64,000 nt of DNA from assembly GCA_902486425.1 (NCBI GenBank), contig CABTOK010000004.1, forward strand, positions 105,675 to 169,674, read 5' to 3'. Below the pieces are notes generated by a model. That model did no database searches. It was not told where the DNA came from and worked only from the letters and a program-made list of their open reading frames with translations. This document shows positions 33,637 through 42,948 of the stretch, in pieces. Made by a program: the position numbers and the translations under genes. Source of the DNA: UBA11475 sp902486425 (GTDB lineage: Bacteria; Bacillota; Clostridia; Christensenellales; Borkfalkiaceae). The stretch's first letter is position 1. Every line of letters starts with the position of its first letter.

Positions 33637-35157
33637 ATGGCAGAAGAAATAAAGACCGCCGAAACCGCAAACGAAGAAAAGGCGGCGGAACTCGAACTCA
33701 ACGAAATATTAAAGGTAAGAAGAGCTAAGCTCGACGCTCTTAAAGCGGAAGGTAAAAACCCCTTTGAAAAGGTTAAATACAACCGCACCGCTTATTCGCA
33801 GGACATAAAAGACGAGTTCGAAAAGTATGAAAATCAGACCGTAGGCATCGCAGGCAGACTCGTATCCAAAAGAGTTATGGGTAAGGCTTCTTTCGCGGTG
33901 ATTTTAGACGGCAAAGGAACTATTCAGTCCTATCTTTCGATAAACGATTTGGGCGACGATTACACGGCTTTCAAAGACTACGACATCGGCGATATTATAG
34001 GTATCACCGGTTTTATTTTCAAAACGAGAACGGGCGAAGTATCCGTCCATGCGAAGTCTGTCGAACTTTTATCGAAGTCGCTTCTCACTCTTCCCGAAAA
34101 GTACCACGGACTTAAGGACGAAGATATGCGTTACCGTCAGAGAGAAGTCGATTTAATCGCAAATCCCGACGTAAAGCGCACATTTATAACCCGTTCGAAA
34201 ATCATGTCCGCTATAAGAAAGTATCTCGACGGCGTCGGCTATCTCGAAGTGGATACGCCCGTTTTGCAGCCGCTTGAAATCGGCGCTTCGGCGAGACCGT
34301 TCAAGACATTCCACAACGCGCTCGGTATAGACATGTATTTAAGAATCGAAACCGAACTTTACCTTAAACGTCTTATCGTAGGCGGCTTCGACAAGGTTTA
34401 CGAAGTGGGCAGAATTTTCAGAAACGAAGGTATGGACAAGTCGCATAACCCCGAATTCACCACTGTCGAAATGTACCAAGCGTATTCGGATTATCATGAT
34501 ATGATGAACCTTATCGAAGACATGTACCGCAAAATAACTATCGAAGTGAAAGGCACCGATAAGATCACTTATCAGGGCGTAGATATTGATATGGGCAAAC
34601 CCTGGGAAAGACTTACCATGGTCGAAGCCGTTAAAAAGTACGCAGGCGTAGACTACAACGACTGGAAAACCGACGAAGAGGCGAGAGCGGTAGCCGAAAA
34701 AATGAACGTCGAAGTGGAAGAAGGCAAAGAAGCGACGAAAGGTCACGTTCTTATAGCGTTCTTCGACGCATTTGTCGAGGATAAGCTTATTCAGCCGACA
34801 ATCATTTACGACTACCCCGTCGAAAATTCTCCCCTGGCGAAGAGAAAAGCTTCGAATCCTGCGTTTACCGAAAGATTCGAATACTTTATCTATGCGAGAG
34901 AAATGGGCAACGCTTTCTCGGAACTCAACGATCCCATCGATCAGAGAGAACGTTTCGAAAAACAGGTTGCGGCTAAGAGAGCGAAGGGCGGCAACGACGC
35001 GAAGATAGACGAAGATTTCGTAACCGCGCTCGAATACGGACTTCCTCCGACCGGAGGTCTCGGATTCGGCGTAGACAGACTCGTCATGCTTTTGACCGAC
35101 AGCGCGTCGATAAGAGACGTAATACTCTTCCCGACAATGAAGCCGAAAAACAAATAA
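33637..35157 (+). CDS. lysS: Lysine--tRNA ligase, class II
   Basis: Charges tRNA-Lys. 506 residues: N-terminal OB-fold anticodon-binding domain (TVGIAGRLVSKRVMGKASFAVI) and class II core with motif 2 FRNEGMDKSHNPEFTTVE and motif 3 GLGFGVDRLVM. An AAAAGGTGAT site precedes the ATG. It shares the greA promoter, since no terminator separates them. Confidence 0.96.
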   Translation: MAEEIKTAETANEEKAAELELNEILKVRRAKLDALKAEGKNPFEKVKYNRTAYSQDIKDEFEKYENQTVGIAGRLVSKRVMGKASFAVILDGKGTIQSYLSINDLGDDYTAFKDYDIGDIIGITGFIFKTRTGEVSVHAKSVELLSKSLLTLPEKYHGLKDEDMRYRQREVDLIANPDVKRTFITRSKIMSAIRKYLDGVGYLEVDTPVLQPLEIGASARPFKTFHNALGIDMYLRIETELYLKRLIVGGFDKVYEVGRIFRNEGMDKSHNPEFTTVEMYQAYSDYHDMMNLIEDMYRKITIEVKGTDKITYQGVDIDMGKPWERLTMVEAVKKYAGVDYNDWKTDEEARAVAEKMNVEVEEGKEATKGHVLIAFFDAFVEDKLIQPTIIYDYPVENSPLAKRKASNPAFTERFEYFIYAREMGNAFSELNDPIDQRERFEKQVAAKRAKGGNDAKIDEDFVTALEYGLPPTGGLGFGVDRLVMLLTDSASIRDVILFPTMKPKNK

Positions 35158-35220
35158 ATTTTCAGTTAACGAACCGGTAGTCGCCGCTTTATTCAAGCCG
35201 CAGCTGCCGCCTGATAAAGA

Positions 35221-36174
35221 ATGGATTCTAAAATAACGAAGAAAAGACTCTACGATTTTTTGCAGTACGAGTGGTTAAAAATAATAGGAACGATAGCGGC
35301 GTCGATATTTATATTGTACGTCGTGTTTACCACGCTCGGCGGCGAGATGAAAAAGCTCGACGCCGGCGGCAGATATTATTTAAACTATGCATACGGACTG
35401 GACGATTGTTCTTCGGAAATGAATTCACTGGTCTCTTCATCGTTAAGCTACGGGGTTGAATATACTTCCGTTTACAGGTTTACTTCCGACGGTTACAGCG
35501 AAGAACAGCTGAACGCTTATTCCAAAACGGGCGAACTCGATGCGGTTATCTTCGACGACGTAGCTCTTTCGGAAGACGAAAAATATAAAGAAGTAACCCG
35601 TTTCGCCTATGCCGTAGACAAATATAACATATGGGATTTCGAATCGCTGTATAATTCCGCAAAAACATATGCGGAGAGCTTTTTAAAAGAAGAAACAACC
35701 GGACTTAAAGAAGAAAATATTTCGGACGAAGCGATCGAAAAATCTTTTGAAAGACGGCTTAAAAGAAACGGCAAATATAAGTCCGCAAAAAAGAGAGCCG
35801 AAGGCTTATCTTTGGAAAAGCAAAGAATAATAAAACTCTTTTCATCGGTTAACGATCTTGAAAGACTCCTTACCGAACACAGAGAAATTTTTAAAGAGTA
35901 CCGTAAGTATACCGCACTTTACTCCCTCGGTGACGCAAGCAAAGAAGACTACGAAAAAGAAACGCCTAAACTTTACGGCGTGGACTTATCGAAGCTCACC
36001 GTTTCAGAAGGAAAAACCGGCATAGACAGATATTCCAGACTCCCCGGCAAAACCACTGCGGAAGGCACGGTGCTTACTATATTCGACATGTCGTACTTCC
36101 AGAAGGAAGACGAGTACGAAAGTCTAAACGTTTTATCCGCGCTCGTCCGTAAAACGACCGATTTTTTAGACTGA
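35221..36174 (+). CDS. Hypothetical membrane-anchored protein
   Basis: 317 residues, family not recognised. One membrane helix (about 20-41: IIGTIAASIFILYVVFTTLGG) follows a short basic N-terminus, so the bulk lies outside the cell. The extracytoplasmic part is rich in Tyr, Ser, Glu and Lys, with a helical central section (EEAIEKSFERRLKR). Codon use matches the surroundings. The ribosome-binding site is poor. It resembles fragments of ABC-permease-like accessory proteins only in layout; no function is claimed. Confidence 0.65.
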   Translation: MDSKITKKRLYDFLQYEWLKIIGTIAASIFILYVVFTTLGGEMKKLDAGGRYYLNYAYGLDDCSSEMNSLVSSSLSYGVEYTSVYRFTSDGYSEEQLNAYSKTGELDAVIFDDVALSEDEKYKEVTRFAYAVDKYNIWDFESLYNSAKTYAESFLKEETTGLKEENISDEAIEKSFERRLKRNGKYKSAKKRAEGLSLEKQRIIKLFSSVNDLERLLTEHREIFKEYRKYTALYSLGDASKEDYEKETPKLYGVDLSKLTVSEGKTGIDRYSRLPGKTTAEGTVLTIFDMSYFQKEDEYESLNVLSALVRKTTDFLD

Positions 36175-36254
36175 AAAACTTATAGCGATCGCGTATCGAA
36201 GCGTATCTTAATTAAAAACAAACGAAAACTCAGGCGACAAGCCTTTATAAAGAA

Positions 36255-36878
36255 ATGAAAGGTAAATTTATCACGTTCGAAGGGTGCGAAGGCGCGGGAA
36301 AATCCCGTCAGATAAAGCTTTTGTGCGACTATCTGGACGAAAACGAAATAAAATATATTTTAACTAGAGAGCCGGGCGGCGCGCCCGTTTCGGAAAAGAT
36401 AAGAGAAATTATTTTGTCTACCGAGAGCGGCGGAATGACTCCCGTAACAGAAGCTCTTTTATTCGCAGCGGCAAGGGCGCAGCACGTTCATGACGTAATC
36501 AGACCCAATCTCGAAAAGGGTATTTACGTTTTATGCGACAGATATATAGATTCGTCGTACGCTTATCAGGCGGTGGCGAACGGTCTTGGCGCGGATTATA
36601 TAAAAACCATTAACGAAAGGGCGATGGACGGGTGTCTTCCGGACGCGACGATTTTTCTGAATCTTTCGCCCAAGGACGCGTTTATGCGTAAAGGCGGGGC
36701 AGACAAGAACGACCGCATAGAGCAGACGGGACTCGGATTTCACAACAAGGTTTACGAGGGCTATCTTGAAGCTGCGAAAGAATTTTCAGACAGAATTATT
36801 CCCATAGACTGCTCCGGAGAAAGGGAAGAAACACATGAAAAAATCATAGCGGCGTTAAAAGAAAGGGGTATTCTTTAA
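36255..36878 (+). CDS. tmk: Thymidylate kinase
   Basis: Phosphorylates dTMP to dTDP. 207 residues: P-loop FEGCEGAGKS (7-16), the TREPGGAPVSEKIREI segment, and DRYIDSSYAYQ with the catalytic DR(Y) motif. It precedes holB, the usual tmk-holB-ricT order in Firmicutes. Confidence 0.95.
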   Translation: MKGKFITFEGCEGAGKSRQIKLLCDYLDENEIKYILTREPGGAPVSEKIREIILSTESGGMTPVTEALLFAAARAQHVHDVIRPNLEKGIYVLCDRYIDSSYAYQAVANGLGADYIKTINERAMDGCLPDATIFLNLSPKDAFMRKGGADKNDRIEQTGLGFHNKVYEGYLEAAKEFSDRIIPIDCSGEREETHEKIIAALKERGIL

Positions 36879-36950
36879 CAATAACAAGGCTTAAAGCAAT
36901 CAATTAAAAACCAGACGCGGCAGAACGGACGGAAGGCGAAAGAGCGGAAC

Positions 36951-37931
36951 ATGATCGACGTAAAAAAAATAATAAAAAACACCGAATGTTTCAGAATTTT
37001 TTCTGCGGACAAAGCCCGCGGAAGACTTTCGCACGCGTATTTGCTGCTTACGCCCGATCCCGTATATTTAAGGGAATACTTGAAAGCCTTTGCGGAAGAA
37101 ATTTTTTGTACCGAAGAAGACCCGGACGGATTTTGCGGCAAGTGCAGATCGTGTAATCTTATCGGAAAAGAAAATTTTACGGACGTAAAAATCTATCCCG
37201 AAACCGTCGGCGGTAAAATTTCGGCGGACGATATAACCGCGCTTATCGAAGACAGCTCGCTTAAACCTTACGAAGCGGATAAAAAGGCTTACATAATAAC
37301 GGACGTGTCTCTTATGACCGCAGCCGCGCAGAACAAACTGTTAAAAACGCTCGAAGAACCGCCCGAAGGCGTGTATATACTTCTCGGCGCGACGAGCGAA
37401 TATTCGGTATTGCCGACTGTTCGTTCGAGAGTTAATACGCTGACTTTGCCGCCGTTTACCGAAGAAGCCTTGCTGGACGCATTAAAGGCGACCTGTTCCG
37501 ACGAAACCAGACTTAAAACCGCCTGTATAAACTGCGACGGAACGGTCGGCGACGCCGAAAAGCTGTACGGCGACGACGAATTTTATAAGGTCGTAACTCT
37601 TGCCGAAAACACGGTGCTTAACTTAAAAAACAGCAAGGACGTACTGGGTATAGTAAACTCGGTTGTAACGTTTACCGATATAAACGAATACCTTTCGGCG
37701 CTCTCTGTAATATACCGCGACATGGCGGCGTATCTTTCGGGCGGCAAACCGTTTTCGGACAGAGATTATAAAAAGTTTACCGAAGGTTATAATCTCGCTT
37801 CGGTCATATACGCGTCGGACAAAATAACCGAAGCGATTAAAAGGAAATATTTAAATAACAACGAAACCATGCTTATCGAAAGAACTTTGCTTTCGATACT
37901 GGAGGGAAGATATATATGGAAAAAATCGTAG
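36951..37931 (+). CDS. holB: DNA polymerase III delta-prime subunit
   Basis: Part of the clamp-loader complex that places the sliding clamp at replication forks. 326 residues. Features: RLSHAYLLLTPDP at the N-terminus, a Cys cluster FCGKCRSCN (about 61-69) as in clamp-loader zinc modules, QNKLLKTLEEPPEG (arginine-finger-like region with the conserved LKTLEEPP) and TVRSRVNTLTLPPF. The nucleotide site is degenerate, normal for delta-prime. Its last 16 bases overlap ricT. Confidence 0.9.
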   Translation: MIDVKKIIKNTECFRIFSADKARGRLSHAYLLLTPDPVYLREYLKAFAEEIFCTEEDPDGFCGKCRSCNLIGKENFTDVKIYPETVGGKISADDITALIEDSSLKPYEADKKAYIITDVSLMTAAAQNKLLKTLEEPPEGVYILLGATSEYSVLPTVRSRVNTLTLPPFTEEALLDALKATCSDETRLKTACINCDGTVGDAEKLYGDDEFYKVVTLAENTVLNLKNSKDVLGIVNSVVTFTDINEYLSALSVIYRDMAAYLSGGKPFSDRDYKKFTEGYNLASVIYASDKITEAIKRKYLNNNETMLIERTLLSILEGRYIWKKS

Positions 37932-39367
37932 GAGTAAAATTCAAATCCGCCCCAAAGGTGTATTATTTCGCTCCCGAAAAGCCGGACGCCGTTTATAAAG
38001 AAGGCGAAGGCGTAATTGTGGAAACCTCGAAAGGTCAGGAATACGCTATAGTGGTTTTCGGCACGAAAGAAGTCGAAGACGACAAAATAATAAAACCGCT
38101 CAAATCTATCGTAAGAAAGATCGGCAAAAAAGAAGAAGAGCAGATGAAGGAGAACGAAAAGAAGGCTTTTAAAACCGCAAAAATCGCGGAAGAAAAGGCC
38201 GGTCAGCACGGTCTCGACATGAAGATAAGCGGCGCTGAATATTCTTTCGACGGTAAAAAAATAGTATTCTACTTCACGTCCGATACGAGAGTGGATTTCA
38301 GGGAACTCGTAAAGGATCTCGCAGCCACTTTCAAAACGAGAATAGAACTCCATCAGATCGGTGCGAGAGACGAGACCAAGATGTTCGGCGGCCTCGGTCC
38401 GTGCGGAAGACCTTGCTGCTGCAACGGCTGCATACCCGACTTCAAAAAAGTATCGATCAAAATGGCAAAAACACAGGGACTTTCGCTTAACCCCACGAAG
38501 ATAAGCGGTCTTTGCGGAAGACTTATGTGCTGTCTCGATTACGAAAACGACTATTATGCCGAAGTATCCAGATACATGCCCAAGGTCGGCTGTCAGATCG
38601 AAACCCCGGACGGAGTCGGCACGGTCGTTTCGGACAATATGTTAAAACTCATCATAAAAGTTAAAATCTGCAAACCCGACGGAAGCGAAGTTTATAAAGA
38701 TTTCACTCTCAAAGAACTCGGACTTCAGCCTGAAAACGGCGAACTCGACGACCTTATTCCGTCCTGCGGCGATTGCGACAAGAACTGCTCCGCATGCGGC
38801 AATTCTTCGTGCGACGGTTGCGGCAACAAACCCGCGGAAGAAGTAAACGAAGCCGAAGCGGAAGAAGTAAAAAAGGACAGTGCGGTTATTCCCGAAGAAA
38901 ACAAAGAGGAACCCGCACCGGCTAACGTTTCCGAATCCGGTTCCGCAGAAAACAAAAACAATAAAAAGCGTTTCGATAAGTTCGAAAGAAGAAAAGACTT
39001 CAAAAACAAAAACTTCGATAAGAACAAAAACGAAAGTGCGCCCGCCGAAGTAAAGGGAGCCGGTTACGCCGAAAAACAGGAAAAGACGAACGGTGAACAA
39101 AAGAACGGACAAAATCAGCAGAGTGGCGGAAAACACAGACATAAACATAATAAGAACTTTAATCACGGCGAACAGAATAAAAATCGCGGACAAGAGATTT
39201 CGCAAAACGCCGGAGCGGCTGTAAACGGCGACAAACAAAACGAACAAAGACCGGGCGAAAAGAAGAACTTTAAAAAGAACTTCAGAAGCAATAAAAATCA
39301 TCGCGGAGCGGACGGCGAAGAAAAGCGCAAAGCGTCGTCGGATTTCGCAACGCTCATAACGGACTGA
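37916..39367 (+). CDS. ricT: RicT (YaaT/PSP1 family) with a long Asn/Lys-rich tail
   Basis: In Bacillus, RicT forms the Y-complex with RicA and RicF, binds iron-sulfur clusters, influences RNase Y mRNA processing and promotes Spo0A phosphorelay. The first 265 residues are standard PSP1: GVKFKSAPKVYYF, IGARDETKMFGGLGPCGRPCCC, and SGLCGRLMCCLDYE with the conserved Cys residues. After a CGDCDKNCSACGNSSCDGCG cluster comes a 180-residue low-complexity tail rich in Lys, Asn and Glu, unusual for the family. Overlaps holB by 16 bases with GGAGGGA upstream. Confidence 0.92.
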   Translation: MEKIVGVKFKSAPKVYYFAPEKPDAVYKEGEGVIVETSKGQEYAIVVFGTKEVEDDKIIKPLKSIVRKIGKKEEEQMKENEKKAFKTAKIAEEKAGQHGLDMKISGAEYSFDGKKIVFYFTSDTRVDFRELVKDLAATFKTRIELHQIGARDETKMFGGLGPCGRPCCCNGCIPDFKKVSIKMAKTQGLSLNPTKISGLCGRLMCCLDYENDYYAEVSRYMPKVGCQIETPDGVGTVVSDNMLKLIIKVKICKPDGSEVYKDFTLKELGLQPENGELDDLIPSCGDCDKNCSACGNSSCDGCGNKPAEEVNEAEAEEVKKDSAVIPEENKEEPAPANVSESGSAENKNNKKRFDKFERRKDFKNKNFDKNKNESAPAEVKGAGYAEKQEKTNGEQKNGQNQQSGGKHRHKHNKNFNHGEQNKNRGQEISQNAGAAVNGDKQNEQRPGEKKNFKKNFRSNKNHRGADGEEKRKASSDFATLITD

Positions 39368-39526
39368 TAAAAAGCCGCCCGCCGTAAAAGCAGTTAGCGA
39401 AAAGCAACGAAAAAGTTAGTTTAAAATAACTTTCGGGTTATCTTAAAAAACGCAAAGTTAGCCTGAAACAACCGAAAAAATACTCAAATTTTTATTGAAA
39501 TAACGGAAAAATGCCGAAAAAAAGTA

Positions 39527-39555
39527 TTTACAAAAAATAAAATTTATGGTATCAT
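39527..39555 (+). promoter_or_regulatory. Promoter of the ferredoxin gene
   Basis: TTTACA, 17-base spacer, TATCAT. Confidence 0.7.
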
Positions 39556-39586
39556 ATCGGTGATAAAAATAAGGAGGCGTACAAAC

Positions 39587-39760
39587 ATGGCTTTCAAGAT
39601 CAATAAAGAAGAATGCTTGGGTTGCGGAGCTTGCTCCGAAACTTGTCCCGTAGGCGCAATCACCGCTGACGACGATAAATTCGTTATCAACGCGGACGAA
39701 TGCTTAAGCTGCGGTTCGTGTGCCGCCGGCTGTCCTGCCGGTGCGATATCCGAAGAATAA
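39587..39760 (+). CDS. 2x[4Fe-4S] ferredoxin
   Basis: Small electron carrier, the usual acceptor for pyruvate:ferredoxin oxidoreductase (nifJ at 5.4 kb). 57 residues with two complete cluster motifs, CLGCGACSETCP and CLSCGSCAAGCP. I chose ATG 39587, 8 bases after AAGGAGGCG. Confidence 0.96.
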   Translation: MAFKINKEECLGCGACSETCPVGAITADDDKFVINADECLSCGSCAAGCPAGAISEE

Positions 39761-39774
39761 TTTAACGGAAATTC

Positions 39775-39804
39775 GGGCTCGGCGTTTTGCCGGGCCTGTT
39801 TTTC
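39775..39804 (+). terminator. Terminator of the ferredoxin gene
   Basis: Stem GGGCTCGGC with GCCGGGCCT (one mismatch) and TGTTTTT. Confidence 0.8.
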
Positions 39805-39828
39805 TTAATGGGATAATTTATAGATTTT

Positions 39829-40512
39829 ATGCTTAGAAAAGAAACGCTCAACATAGGCGACATGGTAATATATCAGGATACGGAGCTTTACAGGTTTACT
39901 TCGGACTCCGTTCTTTTGTCGCGGTTTTATAAGCCGAACGGCACCGAAACGGTAGCCGACCTATGTTCGGGGTGCGGTATAGTGGGCGTTCATTTTTACG
40001 CTCTTAACGAGACCAAGGTAAGACGCGCGGACTTTTTCGAATTGCAGCAAGGACTGCACGAAGCCTGCGTTAAAACCGTTTCGGAAAACAACCTTACCGA
40101 TAAATTATTCCCGCATAACATAAGAGTTCAGGATATTCCCGATGAATATTACGGCAAGTACACGCTCGTACTATGCAATCCGCCGTACGCAAAACAAAAC
40201 AGCGGCTTTTCGGCGGGAACGGTATCGTCGAATCTCGCCAGAAGCGAAGAAGCGATAACGCTTAAAGAGATAATATACGCGGCTAAACGAATGTTAAAAT
40301 TCGGCGGAAGGTTCTGCCTTATTCACCGTGCGGACAGACTTGCGGAAATAATGTACGAACTTAAAAAAGAAAATCTCGAACCGAAGAAGTTGCAGTTCAT
40401 TCTGGGAGCGGACGACAAAACGCCGTACCTCATCATGGCGGAAGCCGTTCTCGGCGGGAAAGAAGGAATTTCGATTCTACCGAGTATAAAAAACGACAGA
40501 AAGGAGATATAA
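39829..40512 (+). CDS. trmN6: tRNA1(Val) adenine-N6 methyltransferase-like protein (TrmN6/YabB family)
   Basis: SAM-dependent methyltransferase, in E. coli modifying A37 of tRNA-Val. 227 residues: AdoMet motif I ADLCSGCGIVGVHF (about 44-57) and the catalytic NPPY motif (about 117-120). In many Firmicutes it lies next to rsmI, as here, with a 3-base gap. Substrate assignment is by homology only. Confidence 0.88.
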   Translation: MLRKETLNIGDMVIYQDTELYRFTSDSVLLSRFYKPNGTETVADLCSGCGIVGVHFYALNETKVRRADFFELQQGLHEACVKTVSENNLTDKLFPHNIRVQDIPDEYYGKYTLVLCNPPYAKQNSGFSAGTVSSNLARSEEAITLKEIIYAAKRMLKFGGRFCLIHRADRLAEIMYELKKENLEPKKLQFILGADDKTPYLIMAEAVLGGKEGISILPSIKNDRKEI

Positions 40513-40515
40513 AAC

Positions 40516-41316
40516 ATGCTTTATCTCGTAGCGACGCCTATCGGCAATCTTAAAGACGTAACTCTCCGCGCACTCGAAGTTTTGAATTCGGTGGATTTTA
40601 TCGCGTGCGAGGATACGAGGCATTCCGCCACGTTTTTATCGGCGCACGGAATAAAAAAACCGCTAGTCGCTTATCATAAATTCAACGAAAAAGAAGAAGG
40701 CTTAAAACTTGTCGAAGAGCTTAAAAGCGGCAAAAACGTCGCTCTTATTTCGGATGCGGGCATGCCGGTAATATCGGATCCCGGCAACGTTTTGGTAAAT
40801 CTTCTTCTCGAAAACAATCTGGAATTTACCGTAATCCCCGGGGCGTGCGCTTTTGTTTCGGCTCTCGTGCTTTCGGGCGTAGATTCTTCTAAATTCTGTT
40901 TTCTGGGATTTTTGCCCGACAAACAGTCAAGGCGGGTTGAAGTTCTTGAAAAGTATTCTTCGCTCGATATGCCGCTCATATTTTATTGCGCTCCGCACGA
41001 CGTGAAAAATACAATCGATACGATTTATTCCGTTCTCGGCGACAGAAGAGCCGTCGCAGTAAGAGAAATTACGAAAATTTACGAAGAAGCCGTTCATTTT
41101 AACTTAAAAGACGGCTACCCGAAAGAACCGAAGGGGGAATTCGTCATAATAGTCGAAGGTAAGGACGAAACTTCCGGATTTTCGGCACTGACGCCCGAAG
41201 AACATCTCGATTTTTATCTTAAACAGGGGCTCGATAAAAAGGAAGCCTTAAAACGCGTGGCAAAGGACAGAAACGTCAAAAAAAGCGACCTTTACTATCT
41301 CACGATAGATAAATAA
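40516..41316 (+). CDS. rsmI: 16S rRNA (cytidine-1402-2'-O)-methyltransferase
   Basis: Methylates C1402 in the ribosomal P-site decoding region. 266 residues: LYLVATPIGNLKDVTLRALEVL at the start, FIACEDTRHSATF, ISDAGMPVISDPG (SAM-site) and VIPGACAFVSALVLSG. AAAGGAGAT precedes the ATG. Co-transcribed with trmN6. Confidence 0.95.
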   Translation: MLYLVATPIGNLKDVTLRALEVLNSVDFIACEDTRHSATFLSAHGIKKPLVAYHKFNEKEEGLKLVEELKSGKNVALISDAGMPVISDPGNVLVNLLLENNLEFTVIPGACAFVSALVLSGVDSSKFCFLGFLPDKQSRRVEVLEKYSSLDMPLIFYCAPHDVKNTIDTIYSVLGDRRAVAVREITKIYEEAVHFNLKDGYPKEPKGEFVIIVEGKDETSGFSALTPEEHLDFYLKQGLDKKEALKRVAKDRNVKKSDLYYLTIDK

Positions 41317-41336
41317 TCACTTTTTATATAATTTCC

Positions 41337-41360
41337 GGTATGCTTTCGCCGATACAGGTA
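41337..41360 (-). repeat. Dispersed 24-bp intergenic motif, copy 2
   Basis: Minus-strand orientation: TACCTGTATCGGCGAAA, 3 bases, TACC. Twenty bases after the rsmI stop. It matches copy 1 at all specified positions. Confidence 0.65.
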
Positions 41361-41439
41361 AAATAATTCAATGCCGTGAAACAAAATAAAGAGCAAATAG
41401 CCTTAAAGCAACCGCAATTTCACAAAAGGCGATAATCGC

Positions 41440-41468
41440 TTGACAATTTTGAGTTCATGGCGTATTAT
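41440..41468 (+). promoter_or_regulatory. Promoter of the exchanger gene and its riboswitch
   Basis: TTGACA, 17-base spacer, TATTAT. Expected start about 41475, at the base of the riboswitch. Confidence 0.8.
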
Positions 41469-41473
41469 AGATA

Positions 41474-41618
41474 AAAAAGAGGGAGTAATCTGCACCGCAA
41501 GGTCCGGTAAGTCAACAATCCCGACTTTAAGTCTGGCTTACCTCGAAGGATGAGACTTTTTATAAGGTGCTCTCTTTTTAAATCAAGATAATTTTTAAGG
41601 GCGCCTGCCCTTTTTTTG
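41474..41618 (+). ncRNA. yybP-ykoY (manganese) riboswitch with terminator
   Basis: The leader has closing helix P1 (AAAGAGGGAGTA with CTCTCTTTTT near 41570-41578), the GGGAGTA signature and the TGAGACTTTTT segment of the docking loop. GGTAAGTC pairs with GGCTTACC-side sequence. This arrangement resembles the Mn2+-sensing yybP-ykoY class. Downstream, AAGGGC (41597-41602) and GCCCTT with seven T form an intrinsic terminator, and CCCTTTTTT can instead pair with AAAAAGGG (41626-41633). It precedes a CaCA-family cation exchanger, a known target of this class. Confidence 0.75.
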
Positions 41619-41649
41619 TGTTTGCAAAAAGGGAAAGGAGAAGTAAAAT

Positions 41650-42648
41650 ATGTTAAAAGACGCAATTTTATCGGTATCGCCTTATCTTGCGATCCCGTTG
41701 TTTTTAGTCGGGCTGTTCTTAATCGTAAAGGGCGGCGATATGTTCGTCGATTCCTCCACATGGATAGCCGAAGTTTCCGGTATTCCGAAAATACTCGTCG
41801 GTGCGACGATCGTATCATTCGCAACGACTCTTCCCGAACTTCTGGTTTCGCTTATCGCAGCTATAGGCAAAGATACGTCTATGGCGATAGGAAACGCAGT
41901 CGGCTCTGTTTCGGCGAATTTAGGTCTTATCTTCGCTATCTTAATGATTGCCGCCCCCGGGAAAACCGATCGTAAGGGATTTTTGCTGAAGGCTGTTCTG
42001 ATGCTTTCGTCTGCGCTTGTGCTTGCCGCATTCGGACTTTACGGAAAGCTTACGTGGGTAGGTTCGGTGCTGCTTATCGCTATTTACGTTACGTTTATGT
42101 TCTTCAACATAAAGGACGCGCGTAAAGCTATGCTCGAAGGAAAGGAACTCGGCGAAAAGGAAGACAGACCTAAAGCGGACAAAAAGAGTCTTACCGTAAA
42201 TATCATAAAGTTTATCGCAGGCGCGACTATGACGGCTGTCGGCGCGATACTTCTGGTCGATAACGGTCAGATAATAGCGGCGGATCTTCTTCACATTCCC
42301 GTAGCTATAGTTTCGGCGATATTCGTCGCGATAGGAACGTCGCTCCCCGAACTTGTAACCGCAATAACCGCCATCGCGAAAAAGCAGGGCGCGCTTTCGG
42401 TCGGCAATATAATCGGCGCGAATATAATCGACCTTTCGGTAATACTTCCCGTATGTTCGCTTGTAGGCGGCGGAAGCGTGCCGTTTATCGCACAGAACAT
42501 GTATCTCGATATGCCGGTATGTCTTTTGATTTCGGCGATTATCCTGATTCCCACGCTTATTTCGCAAAAAATCCGCCGTTCGCAGGGTATTATCGCCCTT
42601 ACGGTGTATACGGCGTACATCGTGGTAATGTGCACCGTATTCGCATAA
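41650..42648 (+). CDS. Calcium/sodium antiporter-type cation exchanger (CaCA family)
   Basis: Inner-membrane exchanger that extrudes divalent cations against Na+ or H+. The 332 residues form about ten helices with the two conserved alpha repeats: ATTLPELLVSLIAA...GNAVGSVSANLG (about 57-97) and GTSLPELVTAITA...GNIIGANIIDLS (about 230-260). The Glu in each PEL motif binds the ion. AAAGGAGAAG precedes the ATG. Its manganese-type riboswitch suggests Mn2+ export, although Ca2+ is the textbook ion for the family. Confidence 0.92.
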   Translation: MLKDAILSVSPYLAIPLFLVGLFLIVKGGDMFVDSSTWIAEVSGIPKILVGATIVSFATTLPELLVSLIAAIGKDTSMAIGNAVGSVSANLGLIFAILMIAAPGKTDRKGFLLKAVLMLSSALVLAAFGLYGKLTWVGSVLLIAIYVTFMFFNIKDARKAMLEGKELGEKEDRPKADKKSLTVNIIKFIAGATMTAVGAILLVDNGQIIAADLLHIPVAIVSAIFVAIGTSLPELVTAITAIAKKQGALSVGNIIGANIIDLSVILPVCSLVGGGSVPFIAQNMYLDMPVCLLISAIILIPTLISQKIRRSQGIIALTVYTAYIVVMCTVFA

Positions 42649-42737
42649 AGTTTCTGGTTTTAATATTCTATTCGTATATAAAAATAATCCGAATATATAA
42701 ACAATATAATTCCTGAATAATTTCTAACGGAAATTTT

Positions 42738-42778
42738 ACTCCCGCCTTTCCATGTCGACCGGAACGGCGGGAGTTTTT
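42738..42778 (+). terminator. Terminator of the exchanger gene
   Basis: Stem ACTCCCGCC (42738-42746) with GGCGGGAGT (42766-42774), five T following. Confidence 0.9.
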
Positions 42779-42871
42779 GCGTTATTTTTAAGAGATTTAC
42801 AAAGCAAACGATTAAAAAGGGCTGAATCCTATATTTTTCACGTTAAAATATCCGGAAATAGCGAGAAGATA

Positions 42872-42900
42872 TTGAAATATCGTTATTTTTAAATTATAAT
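42872..42900 (+). promoter_or_regulatory. Promoter of the YwaF-like gene
   Basis: TTGAAA, 17-base spacer, TATAAT. Confidence 0.75.
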
Positions 42901-42948
42901 ATAAATATATTTAACAGAGAAACTTTCAGTAAAAGAGGGGTTTATTTT

